From NCBI RefSeq assembly GCF_016086655.4, contig NC_052139.2, positions 1,922,001 through 1,986,000 of the forward strand: DNA of 64,000 nt, written 5' to 3'. The position numbers and the translations under genes are program-made. Below are positions 45,580-55,700 of this stretch, piece by piece (within the stretch, counting starts at the first letter, position 1; the number at the start of each line of letters is the position of its first letter). The stretch is from Lepeophtheirus salmonis. Its lineage: Eukaryota; Arthropoda; Copepoda; Siphonostomatoida; Caligidae. The notes beneath the pieces are model-generated. The model had not been told where the DNA came from. It did no database searches and saw only the letters and a program-made list of their open reading frames with translations.

Positions 45580-46654
45580 TTTGAGATGCTTGAATGAATT
45601 TGTTTAGTCAATTGAATTCTGTCTACTATATTAAAAGTCCTTCTTTGTTTACAACGGAGTTGCCAAGGTATTATTTATTACGTATGTCGTATGGTAATAA
45701 TAATTTCTGTACTCCACTCACACAGAGTACTCTTCTTATATTATTCCTTTCCCTTTTTCTTCTAGAAAAAATAATACATTACTTCAATGGCTAAACGTCA
45801 ATCTTTTATCTTTGGATAGAAACGCAGGCACGCATACAAACGAGCGCGCTCTTTCTCTGAACAAATGAAATGCAATTGACAGACGGCCCATTTATGCCTA
45901 TGTATGTGAGTATGTACACTCAAGTCATGTCCATGAACGGAGATCATCAAGTAGTATTAGTATATCGATAAAAAGTTAGTATCTACAAAAATTACGTTGT
46001 AAAAAGAAATATATAATCCTCTACAAGGGGAAAAAAATAACAAGGCCCACCCACACATGAAAATGCCTATTGTTCAAACATGATCATCTCCGTTTGAATG
46101 ATTAAAATTTGACTAAATTACGTCGTGTGCTCAAAGAGTGTTTGATTGAGTATCTCAGAATGACTTCACTATAGTAAAAAAAATCAATAGTAATGATTAT
46201 GGATGGTTATTCGTGTAATCCAAATTCTGTTATTTATTGATCAAACTACGTCTTCTCAACGGCTTTTCTGTTGTACATATATTAAAAAACTCCATCCATA
46301 TTTTCCAAACAGTTATATATATCCGTATATTTGATTAAAAATAGTCACACATCAAGTAATTATTTAACCACAAAAAGTTATTTCTTTTGTATACTTTAAA
46401 TTTTGTTGGTAGAATTGATTTAAAAATATTATTTTAACGTATTTCCTTTTACAAAATGATCCCTTCTTAACCTAAGTAATTTTAAAATAAGTTTCAATAT
46501 AATATCAGTTAAATAACTTCTTTAATACGATGTACATTTTATAATAATGTTGGATAAGTTTAGAAATCACACAAAATAAAATATTCAGCAGGTTGTAAGA
46601 TGAATTTAATTATAACATCTTCAAATTTGTGATGTAAATCGTGTGTATTTTTTA
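45580..46654. other. 5' flank of the TCP11L1-like gene
   Basis: Contains the presumed promoter, which I cannot delimit. The part at 45830-45960 has higher GC content (GAGCGCGCTC). No gene. Confidence 0.3.
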
Positions 46655-46915
46655 GAAGGTCCGCTTTTTTGGTATTGGTAATCTGAAGAATGAATCTTTT
46701 TTATCTCAACGTTTATCATTATTATTCAACTCCTGAGAAGTCAACTTCTTTTCCTATGTATGATTGAGGATCAAGATTTGAGTAATTCTTTCCAATATCC
46801 TTGTTAATTTTTTTATTCCCTCCTCCTTCGTCACAATTGATTGTAGCTGATCTAAAGAAATGTCATGGCAACTAGGCTGCTCTCCTTCAAATTGTCACAC
46901 ACAATTTGCACCACG
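46655..46915 (+). repeat. Dispersed repeat family A, copy 5 (internal deletion)
   Basis: 'tatcattattattcaactcctgagaag' is followed directly by 'gattgaggatcaagatttgagtaattcttt', so the segment with 'aaaagacggag' seen in other copies is missing. Ends with 'attgatTgtagctgatc' and 'gctgctctccttcaaattgtca'. Confidence 0.55.
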
Positions 46916-47219
46916 ATTCATAATAATTAAGTTTCAATGATGAATTTATTGATAGTCGTAAGCATTGGCGGAGTTTGCTGAAGTGAAAGTATAATATAGT
47001 ATATAAGGTTTTCATGTGTCGTATAACATTTATGATATGGGGGATTTTGGGAGCCTATACAAACAAGTTGTATAACAATGAAAAACTAGTAGTGAACTAT
47101 TGGATGGTAAGATAGGGCCAGAAATAAATGAGCTTAAACATTGCAGTCTATGAAAAATTTATTTATCTAATAGCTGGTTTTATTTTATATCATATCCTAA
47201 AATACGTTACCACACTTAC

Positions 47220-47410
47220 ATAAAAATTTACTTTGTGTTTATTTGTCAGCTGTCGATTTTTTCCCCCCATCATGTTCTGAATGTTGTTTACTTGAATCCT
47301 AATTAGCTCTTGTTGAGCTGTGAACAAATTCAGACTAATATTGAATAAAATTATGGCTTAACTCTATTTATTTTTGGAGGAAAGGTCGTGAGATACGAAA
47401 AGATAACAAC
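47220..47410 (-). repeat. Dispersed repeat family B, inverted fragment
   Basis: Read on the minus strand: 'tatcttttcgtatctcacgacctttcctcc', 'attcaatattagtctgaatttg', 'ttcacagctcaacaagagc', then the 'cgacagctgac' word. The order parallels 31205-31440. Confidence 0.5.
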
Positions 47411-47749
47411 GTGACGCTTGTAGGAACGGGGAAGGGCGTATGGGGCGAGTGTAGAGTTGTGTTGGTCCTATTTAATTCGGTTTAATAGTCCTTGGGACCG
47501 GTCCTTAACTGTAGGTCTTTGGAATGTCCATGGTTTATTAAGAATATTGCGCATATCTTGCAAAAAATATTTTATGTGCATTATTATCATGCAAATATAT
47601 TATATTTTTACATAGTTATATAATTTAGTTTATTATATAACGGAATAATTAAAAAAAAAAAAAGGAAAAACAACTCTAATGTATTCACAAAGGATCGATT
47701 TTATATCTTTTAAATGATTCATAGTAAAATGATGCCAAAATATACACCG

Positions 47750-47885
47750 ACCCTCAGGTTGTACAAGTGAAGTGCTGGTCCCCAAGGCAGTTTACACTGC
47801 ACCACTGCCGCGTTTCTAAGCATCAAGGAACCCTTCTAATATGGTATAATACAACACGGCCCACGAGTTGTCTAAGGCCAAATCC
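47750..47885 (+). repeat. Single unit of the 100-bp repeat seen at 13745-14190
   Basis: 'accctcaggttgtacaagtgaa', 'gctggtccccaa', 'cactgccgcgtttctaagcatcaaggaacccttctaatatgg' and 'cggcccacgagttg'. It is closest to the inverted unit at 14050-14190. Confidence 0.55.
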
Positions 47886-48419
47886 GTTTGATATCTTCAT
47901 CCTTAACGTTTTGGTAAAAATAAAGAAATTTTTTGTAAACTCTTTGGTAGTCCAACATAAAAACATTGATAAATGAAATGAAAAAACAATTTTTAAAACC
48001 TGGAGTGAGCTCAGATTCTTACATTGGTATAATTTGGATCTAAAAAATTAATGTATATTTTGTGATATTAACTTGATGCTCAGAGAAAAATATTTTGTAT
48101 GTATACAAGAATTTTGAATTCAATCCACACAAAATGTAATTCATGATAAGTAAATGTAAAAACCATTTTTTTAAGAATTTGTTATTATTGAATAGCGAAT
48201 TTAATATTCGAAATTTATACATAGTAATTTATACATTTGTTTGTAATTAATTTTCTCAATCAATTTATATTCATGACCGGATGTTCTAAATATGTATAAC
48301 AGCTGATACAACTACAGATATTGCATAATGTTTTAAGTTACAGATTATGTAAATTGTTGGTATATCGAAGGAGTTATGTGTAGGCAAAATTGACAATGTA
48401 TAAAAAATATCATTTATAA

Positions 48420-48832
48420 GCAATTCGTTACCTCTATTGTATCACGCAGCCTTTATTCCAAAAACATACGTAAAAAAGACCTGAAATCATTTGATAGTTA
48501 GTGCAGGGATTACTATAAGGTACTTTATAGTACTCCTTGGTTAGCCAAATAAGTCAATCATATCAGCTGCTATTTATATCTTATATACCCCTAGACTATC
48601 ACTGTCATAATATTTCTTCATTTTTTGCATATATCGTAATATTAAAATCATACACAGTATTTTATTCGATACTGTATTGCAATAGTCCTTAGTAATATTT
48701 TATGTGAAAAGCGTGGCTATGTACTTGTATAGCCAAAATAGCCAATATATTTATTATATAAACGACGAGGAATCAACAAAACAAATTGTATTCCTATTCT
48801 TTTAGAAGCTGTGCATTAGTATAGAATAAAGG
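48420..48832 (+). repeat. Dispersed repeat family B, left half of a split copy
   Basis: 'cgttacctctattgtatcacgcagcc' to 'ttgtattcctattcttttagaagctgtgcattagtatagaataa'. It aligns with 30590-30980. Its continuation ('tttatttatcaaaaagaata') is found 2 kb away at 50838. Confidence 0.6.
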
Positions 48833-49495
48833 ATTAAAACCATGCAACGCATCGAGCTCCGTTATCCTGAGGAAAAAGTATGACCAATATTTGTCGTAAT
48901 ATTTTTCGCAAGATGTCGCCTTTCTATGACGTCACTCATGTATTTATTGTACGTACTGCGTAGTATTAATAAGTTTGAATAAGTAATCATACGTATATAA
49001 TTTATTTTCTAAACTTAAATATTTTACATTTACACATTATTATAAAGATAATTTGAAACAAATTACTCCAAGATAATGGGTCATTGAAGTGTCTGAGGAT
49101 GCAAAAATAGAACTGAGTCAAATTTCCAAAAGTTTCTAGGAAATGTTCGCTTTTTTTAAATTTTCCATTCCCAAAAATCCAATGGAAGTCGCAAAAAGAA
49201 AAATATTGATATCAAATCTTAAATATTTTCCTAATTGACCATTCTGTATGTGAAAATCATTTTGAATCATAATTCCTTCTCCATATTTGTTCAAGCAAAA
49301 AGTATATGAATAATGAAGTAAATAAAAGTAAAAATAGTACAGTAATTGAATCATTCACGAGAGAACAGGAAATGATTCTCCAAAATGTTTGAAATAATAA
49401 TACCTCTAGCGGACAAAAAAGTAAATTTTGACCAAGATATTTTTTTTCGCTAATAATGACGTTTGCCTTCGATGCGCTACTTGGTTTAATGCTTT
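48833..49495. mobile_element. Inverted-repeat-bounded insert of about 660 bp
   Basis: The left end reads TTAAAACCATGCAACGCATCGA (about 48835) and the right end, inverted, reads TTAAACCAAGTAGCGCATCGA. Both flanks carry a 'ttagtatag' word. No coding sequence. It sits at the breakpoint of the split family B copy. Class unknown. Confidence 0.5.
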
Positions 49496-50111
49496 AGTAT
49501 AGCATAACTTCAAGGTTAATAGAAATACATGACTTATTACTTCCAAAGCAATAGTGAGCGATGCTCAAAATTCTTGAGTAAAAGTAGGAAACCACTCATT
49601 GGTTTGAATAACAAGCGGAGGTGCGCTCGCCATTTTAGTAGAGCGATACAATCGTTGGAATTTTTGCTCATTTAAATAATTTTTTTTTCTTTTTCCGTTT
49701 CTACCTCTTAGGAAGATAAGGAATGGCTCTCTGCTGTCTACCCTTGACGAGTTTGTCTCTAATGTAGCTGGCCATACTAAGAAGACATCTGACATAAGTT
49801 CCCTCAGAGACACTGCCAGCTCTTTTGTGTCTGGAGATAAATCTTTCTTTTTTTGTAAACACATTTTTTATGTTATTATGGAGTTAATTTACATCCGATC
49901 TCAAAATCTCTCGGTACAAAAAATCCAAAACTTAAGAAGCCTGCGTTCAAACTCAAACTAACTATCCCACTTAATGGGATACTACTGCACGAAACCTGGT
50001 AATTTGAATATTCGGAAAAATTGCCGTTAGATCTAATTAAGCACAAATGCTACCTTCTGATTTATACACAGCTGTCCTCAGCTACCATTGAGAAAGTATT
50101 TTCTAAAAGTG

Positions 50112-50428
50112 GTCAAGGTTAATAGAAATACAAGGTTAGACCATAATGTAATTGGGTTTGCTAGAATTTTCAATCGGATGTATTGTATCGACTGCTGGGC
50201 ATGACAGGTGGATTTTGACAAAATTCGCAACCAATCATAGTCTATGACGTCACTATTGCTAAAATTTTCAATTGATTGTATCGTACCGACTGCTGGGAAA
50301 GAAAAACAGATTTTGACAAAACAAGCAACCACTCATCTACTATGACGTCAATATTATAAGCGTGGCGGAAGTCAAACAAATGTCGTACACGCGTTATGTT
50401 CTAACCTTGTATTTCTATTAACCTTGAC
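50112..50428. mobile_element. 317-bp MITE with about 28-bp terminal inverted repeats
   Basis: Left end GTCAAGGTTAATAGAAATAC, right end the inverse (GTATTTCTATTAACCTTGAC); the match continues through AAGGTTAGA. The flanks share AGTG, a possible 4-bp target duplication, although the target itself contains GTCAA so the boundary is ambiguous by a few bases. The interior has two tandem copies of a 98-bp unit. Another copy of the terminus lies at about 49511-49535. Confidence 0.75.
50159..50354 (+). repeat. 98-bp direct repeat, two copies, inside the MITE
   Basis: Units begin TGCTAGAATTTTCAATCGG at 50159 and TGCTAAAATTTTCAATTGA at 50257. Both contain 'cgactgctggg', 'gattttgacaaaa', 'gcaacca.tcat' and 'ctatgacgtca'. 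Roughly 80% alike by eye. Confidence 0.75.
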
Positions 50429-50824
50429 AGTGGTCAATTAATTAAGAATATATATCAGAGTTTAATACATGAAAACGTTGAAATACTCTTGACAATTAAT
50501 CAAATATTTAAAAATTAAAACATTGGATTAATCATCTTATAGATTCTTTTAATTTTACAAATCATTTTAGATCTTTAAGGTTTATTTATTTTTGCACCTT
50601 ATTTCTCTTCATTTTTTGGAATAAGTAATATATACAGGAATTTAATTACAGTCATAGAGAGTAGTCAAATTCAAATAGCCCTATACCAGCGAAAAAATGA
50701 GCATCACTCATTTTTAATTGAGCGGAATTGGGAATGCGCTCATTGCTTTAAAAAAAAGAGCGGGAGCTAGAGCGCGGTCACGAAGTTGGTAACTGAGCGG
50801 GAGCGCGCTCAGGATTTATTGAGC

Positions 50825-50985
50825 GGACTAATGCTATGATTACTTCGTTTATTTATCAAAAAGAATAAATTATCATTATAAAATAGCTATGTTGTATCAA
50901 GCGAGACGAGGGAATCGACAGCTGACAAAAAAAAATACAGTTAAAGCTTTTTTTGTGTTAGCGAGGTAAAGTCGCGTTATATGAA
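50825..50985 (+). repeat. Dispersed repeat family B, right half of a split copy
   Basis: 'tttatttatcaaaaagaataaatta', 'aaatagctatgttgtatcaagcgagacgagg' and 'cgacagctgacaaaaaaaa' match the end of the copy at 30585-31125, and 'tgtgttagcgaggtaaagtcgcg' matches 31450-31475. Confidence 0.55.
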
Positions 50986-51009
50986 GTCATAAGTGATGCC
51001 ATACTCATA

Positions 51010-51440
51010 TTTCATGCAAAGCAACAAATTTGAATTTTTTTTCTGAATGCTTGTGGATTTTTAATTTTTTTTCTCTAAAAAATGGACTATTTGAAATTAA
51101 ATTTATGAATTTTTTTTTCCCAAGAAATTAAATTTTCTGTGAATAGCTATAGATTTTTGATTTTTTTTTCGAAAAAATTTACTATATGAAATGTTTTTCC
51201 AAAAAAATTTACAATTTGAAATTCAATTTCTGAATTTTTTTTTCGAAAAAAATTATATTTTCTGTAAATATATATATATTTTTGAAATTTTTGTACCATA
51301 AATGTAATCTCTGAAATTAACTTTATTTTTTTGTGAAAAGCTTTGAATTTATGAATACATAAAAATATTGGAATTTTTACAAAAAAAAAAATTCCAAAAA
51401 CCCAGATGTTCCCAAAATATAGTAACGTGTACGCCCCTGA
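51010..51440. repeat. AT-rich degenerate tandem repeat, second block
   Basis: Units like 'ttctgtgaatagctatagatttttgattttttttcgaaaaaattta' recur several times with heavy drift, as at 34130-34545. The block ends with TACGCCCCTGATATGA, a terminus-like end (inverse: CAGGGGCGTA) similar to CAGGGGCGTTTGC at 28149. The open frame on the minus strand here is a repeat product. Confidence 0.5.
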
Positions 51441-51809
51441 TATGACACAGCTGCTTGGTCTTTCCACAAAAAGTCTTTAATTATCATCATCTCCTTAAGA
51501 AAATTAGTGACACATTCAAAAATATAGAATGTGTGTCTATAGGATCACACATGATGAATGAAGGAGAAGAAAGAGAGAAAGAGATAAAGGTTTTATTTGG
51601 CTATGTGTACAAACTAGTGTTGAGACTCAGTCCAAGACCGATTTTTTCTATATAGATATTTCGTTCCAGAACACAATCTCAGACCGTAGACCGAAATTTA
51701 TGTACTAATTTTCTTCCCTGTTTTTATTTATGAGTTGTACATCTATGATTTATGTAACAACAACGTCCGCCACGACTTGTCAGTAGATATACGGCCCTAG
51801 AATCGCGAC

Positions 51810-52330
51810 TAACCTCATTAGGATTTGAAATGATCATTTGGACTGAAAAGATTATGAAATGTGCAAAATCCAAGCTCAAAGCAAAGTTGATATGACAAAA
51901 AAATGAATCCAAGGAGTAATTTAAATTTTTTGAAATAAATTTGACTTCTTTATCGTGCTTAAAATTTGAGTTTCTATCAAGTTTTGACTACATAAAGGGC
52001 ACCCTAGTGCCTATTCTTGTACATCAACCAGTCCCTATTGTTTTCATGTTCACAATTTTGGTACAAAACGGGCGTCATTAAGAATTCATCTCTGCAGATG
52101 TCTGTTGCTAGTATTGTGCCAAACTAAAAGGATTTTAAACGATAATTATGAATGAAAACATTATGAAGTATGAAAAATCCACGCACAAACAAAGCAATTT
52201 AAATCATAAGAAATGACACCACGGAGTAACTTAATTTTCCTCTGAGTCTTTAAAGTTTGAAATCATGTCAGGTTTTGACAGGATAGAGGGTTATTCTTGT
52301 ACGTCAAACAGACACCCTAAAATCGGTTTA
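51810..52330 (+). repeat. Tandem duplication of a roughly 270-300-bp dispersed element
   Basis: Unit 1 (about 51810-52035) and unit 2 (about 52095-52320) share 'aggattt.aaa.gat', 'attatgaa.tgt.aaaaatcca', 'ggagtaa.tt.aattt', 'tcaagttttgac', 'atagaggg' and 'tattcttgtacatcaa'. A third copy is inverted at 36590-36920. Confidence 0.6.
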
Positions 52331-52751
52331 GACCAAATTTTAAATTAAACCTATACATTTAAATGAATTTTTCTCTCAGACCGAGCTTTTTAAAAAGACC
52401 CACTAAAAATCATAACGGTTTCAAAAAACGGTCTAGGATTTTCAGACCGAAATCCAAGCCTAGTACATACATATTTATTAGAATTACACATAATAAATAG
52501 ATATTGTGTATTAGTCTATACCTACATGAATCCCAGTTTTTCTCCTTATTTGAGAGAGCGCTTTAGAAAGCAGAGCAAGAGTTTCATATCATCTAATGAG
52601 AGTAATAAAAAAATGGAGAGAAAAGAGTAACAGAACTATGAAAGAGGACTATTCATTGACAGCTGCCTTTTTAAACGTCATGGATAGAGTGGACTATAGA
52701 TACGGTGTCTAGTAGTGATCTGAAATTTATTTCCTAATATAAAAGGGTAGA
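52331..52751. other. 5' flank of the ARFGEF3-like gene
   Basis: 52331-52460 belongs to a dispersed family with 'agaccga' words that is also found at 51614-51710 and 59345-59760. The remaining 290 bp are presumed promoter and 5' UTR; no core element is clear. Confidence 0.35.
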
Positions 52752-55700
52752 ATGGAGGTTACTCTTGAAAAGATTATAAAGGACTGCTCCAACGCTCCGA
52801 AATTCGAAAAAACATCAAATGCTGCAATCAAAGCACTAGGTAATTGATCAACATATGGTAGAGTACATACAATGATAATATTATATTGAACGGATTTATA
52901 GATATTCTCGAGTCCTATGAAAAGGCTCCTCAAATGCTCTATCGAAAATCCGTTTTGGATGTGGTGCGATCATCCATCGAAACAAATCATTCAAAATTTA
53001 CTCAATCTATTGCCGGCATTTTCTTTAGAATATCCAAAGACAATAGATTTCATACAAAACTATGCGAATTGGAAGAGAATGAAGACGATTGGATGTGCTC
53101 ACAGGTCCTTTCATCAATCACGGGTCTAGACTCATTTGCGGATAATGATTCAAAGAATGAAGTTGTTAAAGTAGGTTTTTATTATTCTATATGACTTGTT
53201 AAGCAAACATTTAAATACTTGTATATATGTAGTACATTTTACAGTATTTAAATATTAAATCTCTGAATGAAAGGTTTAGTTGATGTCTTTTATATAGTTT
53301 GTTCCGTATATTATATTTCAAACATAATATATTTCCGCGCTGTACTTGTAGTAGACTGTTTTAATATGAAGCTACATTTAATGACTAAAATGTAATGTCA
53401 TTTGCTTATTTTTTGCGTATACAGCATATTTATAAAATAAGTATGTCCATTTTATAAATTAAAGTTGTACATATTAAAACATTTTTGATCAATCGATGTA
53501 TTATAAATGCAAACACATTCGATAAATTTTTCTTCATTTTACGTATATACGGTAATGTTTGAAGGAAGTGTATGATAAGATAATCTTTGATGGAGCCTCG
53601 TAGAAATGCAAATTTATAAAAAAAAATGAAGTATATATTTCACATCATGTAGGCTGTGAAAATAATTTGTGTTATATAACGCGGTTGATGTTACATATTA
53701 ACAGAATAATTACATATATGTACTTTTAAAATATTAAATACAGTATGAAGCATTAATTTATAGCACAAAAAAAAGCACGAATTATATTTCTCAAAATACA
53801 CTCTGGATTACGCTAATCAGGTAGGTTACACAGAATCAAAAATAAGTGAGTTGAGGGCTTAAAATAAGTTTTTGCGATATATATTGAGTGCAGAATTTAG
53901 TAAACACCAAAATAACTTCTATTTGTTGGATAAACACAGAGTTATTGCACTTTTTCTAAGCCGAAAATAAAATTTTCTTCTCAAATATCCTCAAAAAATG
54001 ACGTCACTTGTTCTTTTGAATTTTGTGTTTATATAGGTAGATGTATCATTTCTATAGCCAACCACATCTGTTTACGTTTATTTTCTAATTATTTTACAAT
54101 GAAACCTTTCATTAAATCAAAAGGTTATATCTCAAGTTATAAATTAATAAATATATTATTATATTTAATATAAATACCTAAAATAGAGTGTGTAATAACA
54201 ATTTTAAATTATAATTAAAAAACTTCCTTATAGTATAAGATCACACTTTCGATTGAAGTTTTTTTTATTTGATGACGTCATGATGTTTCTTCAATATTCC
54301 CTATTTTATTTATCAGTCATAGCGAAGAAAATTATGCTAGTCCAATAATGTCTATGTGAGTAGATCAATTTTTTTAAATTTTTGCTATTTGATAAACAAA
54401 ATCCTAAGATTTACTGTATAGTACTTATATTTTATCGGAAATTTTCCGAAATTGACGAAAATTAACTTTTTTTTAATTACAAATTTAAAAAAGTCGAATT
54501 TAAATTTATTAAAAGTGTTTTAACTCGATTTTTTTGATCATAATTGTAGCTCACAAAAGAAAGTATATCTAAATATAGTTAAATTAGTTATTTATGTATA
54601 TTAGCCAATTAAATCTATGATTTAGAAAACATAATTTTGCAAGTCCAATAATTTCTATATCAGTCGATCAATTTTTTTAAAATTTTTGCTACTTGATAGA
54701 CAAAATCCTAAGGTTTACCTAAACATATTCTTATTTTAGCGAAGATTTCTGGAAGTTTATCTAAAATAACTTTTTTTAAAAGAAGAATTTGAAAAAGTCG
54801 ATTTAAAATATATTAGAGCTATTAAAACAAACAAAAAAATTATATATAATTATAAATCGGTTCATAAAGTATAGTTATCTGAAAAAAAAAACCAAAAAAA
54901 AAACAACAATTGAAATTTGTGGAGGGGTTATTGGCGATAGAAAAAGTGTATATGCTAATTTGTTTTAGAAAAAACAAGAAAAACCTCTAAAAGTAGGTAT
55001 GAACATTTTATTGTGGCACCCTCTATCTCTGTAATATGTCTATAGTAATATTATTCAATTTTTTTCCTTGTTTTGTATCTACAAAACAAATTCTGATTAT
55101 TCTTTGCAATTGCACTTTGCAACTTGCAATTGCAAATAAATTACAATTGATGTAGCATAGAAGAATGAAAAATGAATATATTCTATTAGAAAGAACATAT
55201 CGGGGCCAATATATGACTTTTAAATCAAATGAAGGTCTTATGGTATAGTTCACCTTCTTGAGTGTCTCAAATTATCCCAGAAATTAGTTTATAAACCTAT
55301 AATTGGCCAAAATATGTCTATTACATATTGTGCTGTATGTTTCTATGATGTAAAAAATATGTTAGGAATTTTTTTTCTTGATTTTTGTACTAACGTATTT
55401 TAATATATATAATTAAGATATTTAAAAGATTCATAGGCTATAGCAACTAGTAGTGTGTCGGTCCAGACCAGTGTTAGGACCTGTTCTATCCATCCTAAGT
55501 ACTGTCATTAAATATTAGAAATGATTTAAAAATGAAAAATAAATAAAGTTGAGTGAAGTCATCGAAAACCGAAATTTCAAAGCTTTTAGTACTTATATAC
55601 AGGACTGAACTGGACTGGATCAAGAGTGAACTAGATGGGGCTGGACGATTATTTTTTTTATCTACTCTTAACTTCGTCTTACCAAAAGGAAAGGAAAAAT

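Larger units (their letters stand above)
49970..50512 (+). pseudogene. hAT transposase C-terminal fossil interrupted by a MITE
   Basis: The plus strand at about 50066-50111 reads AVLSSATIEKVFSKSG, the characteristic hAT dimerisation motif. The frame is broken by the MITE at 50112-50428 and resumes at 50433 with QLIKN, then HENVEILLTINQIFKN and a stop at about 50512. Upstream text (EKLPLDLIKHKC near 50013) fits the preceding part of the hAT domain. Only the last 100 or so residues survive. No RNase-H-like catalytic core is seen. Confidence 0.7.

Noticed and set aside
49565..49864. 99-residue minus-strand frame (MCLQKKKDLSPD...)
   Set aside because: Possibly part of a repeat between transposon remains. 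No family recognised and the neighbouring hAT fossil is on the plus strand, so it was not called as a gene.
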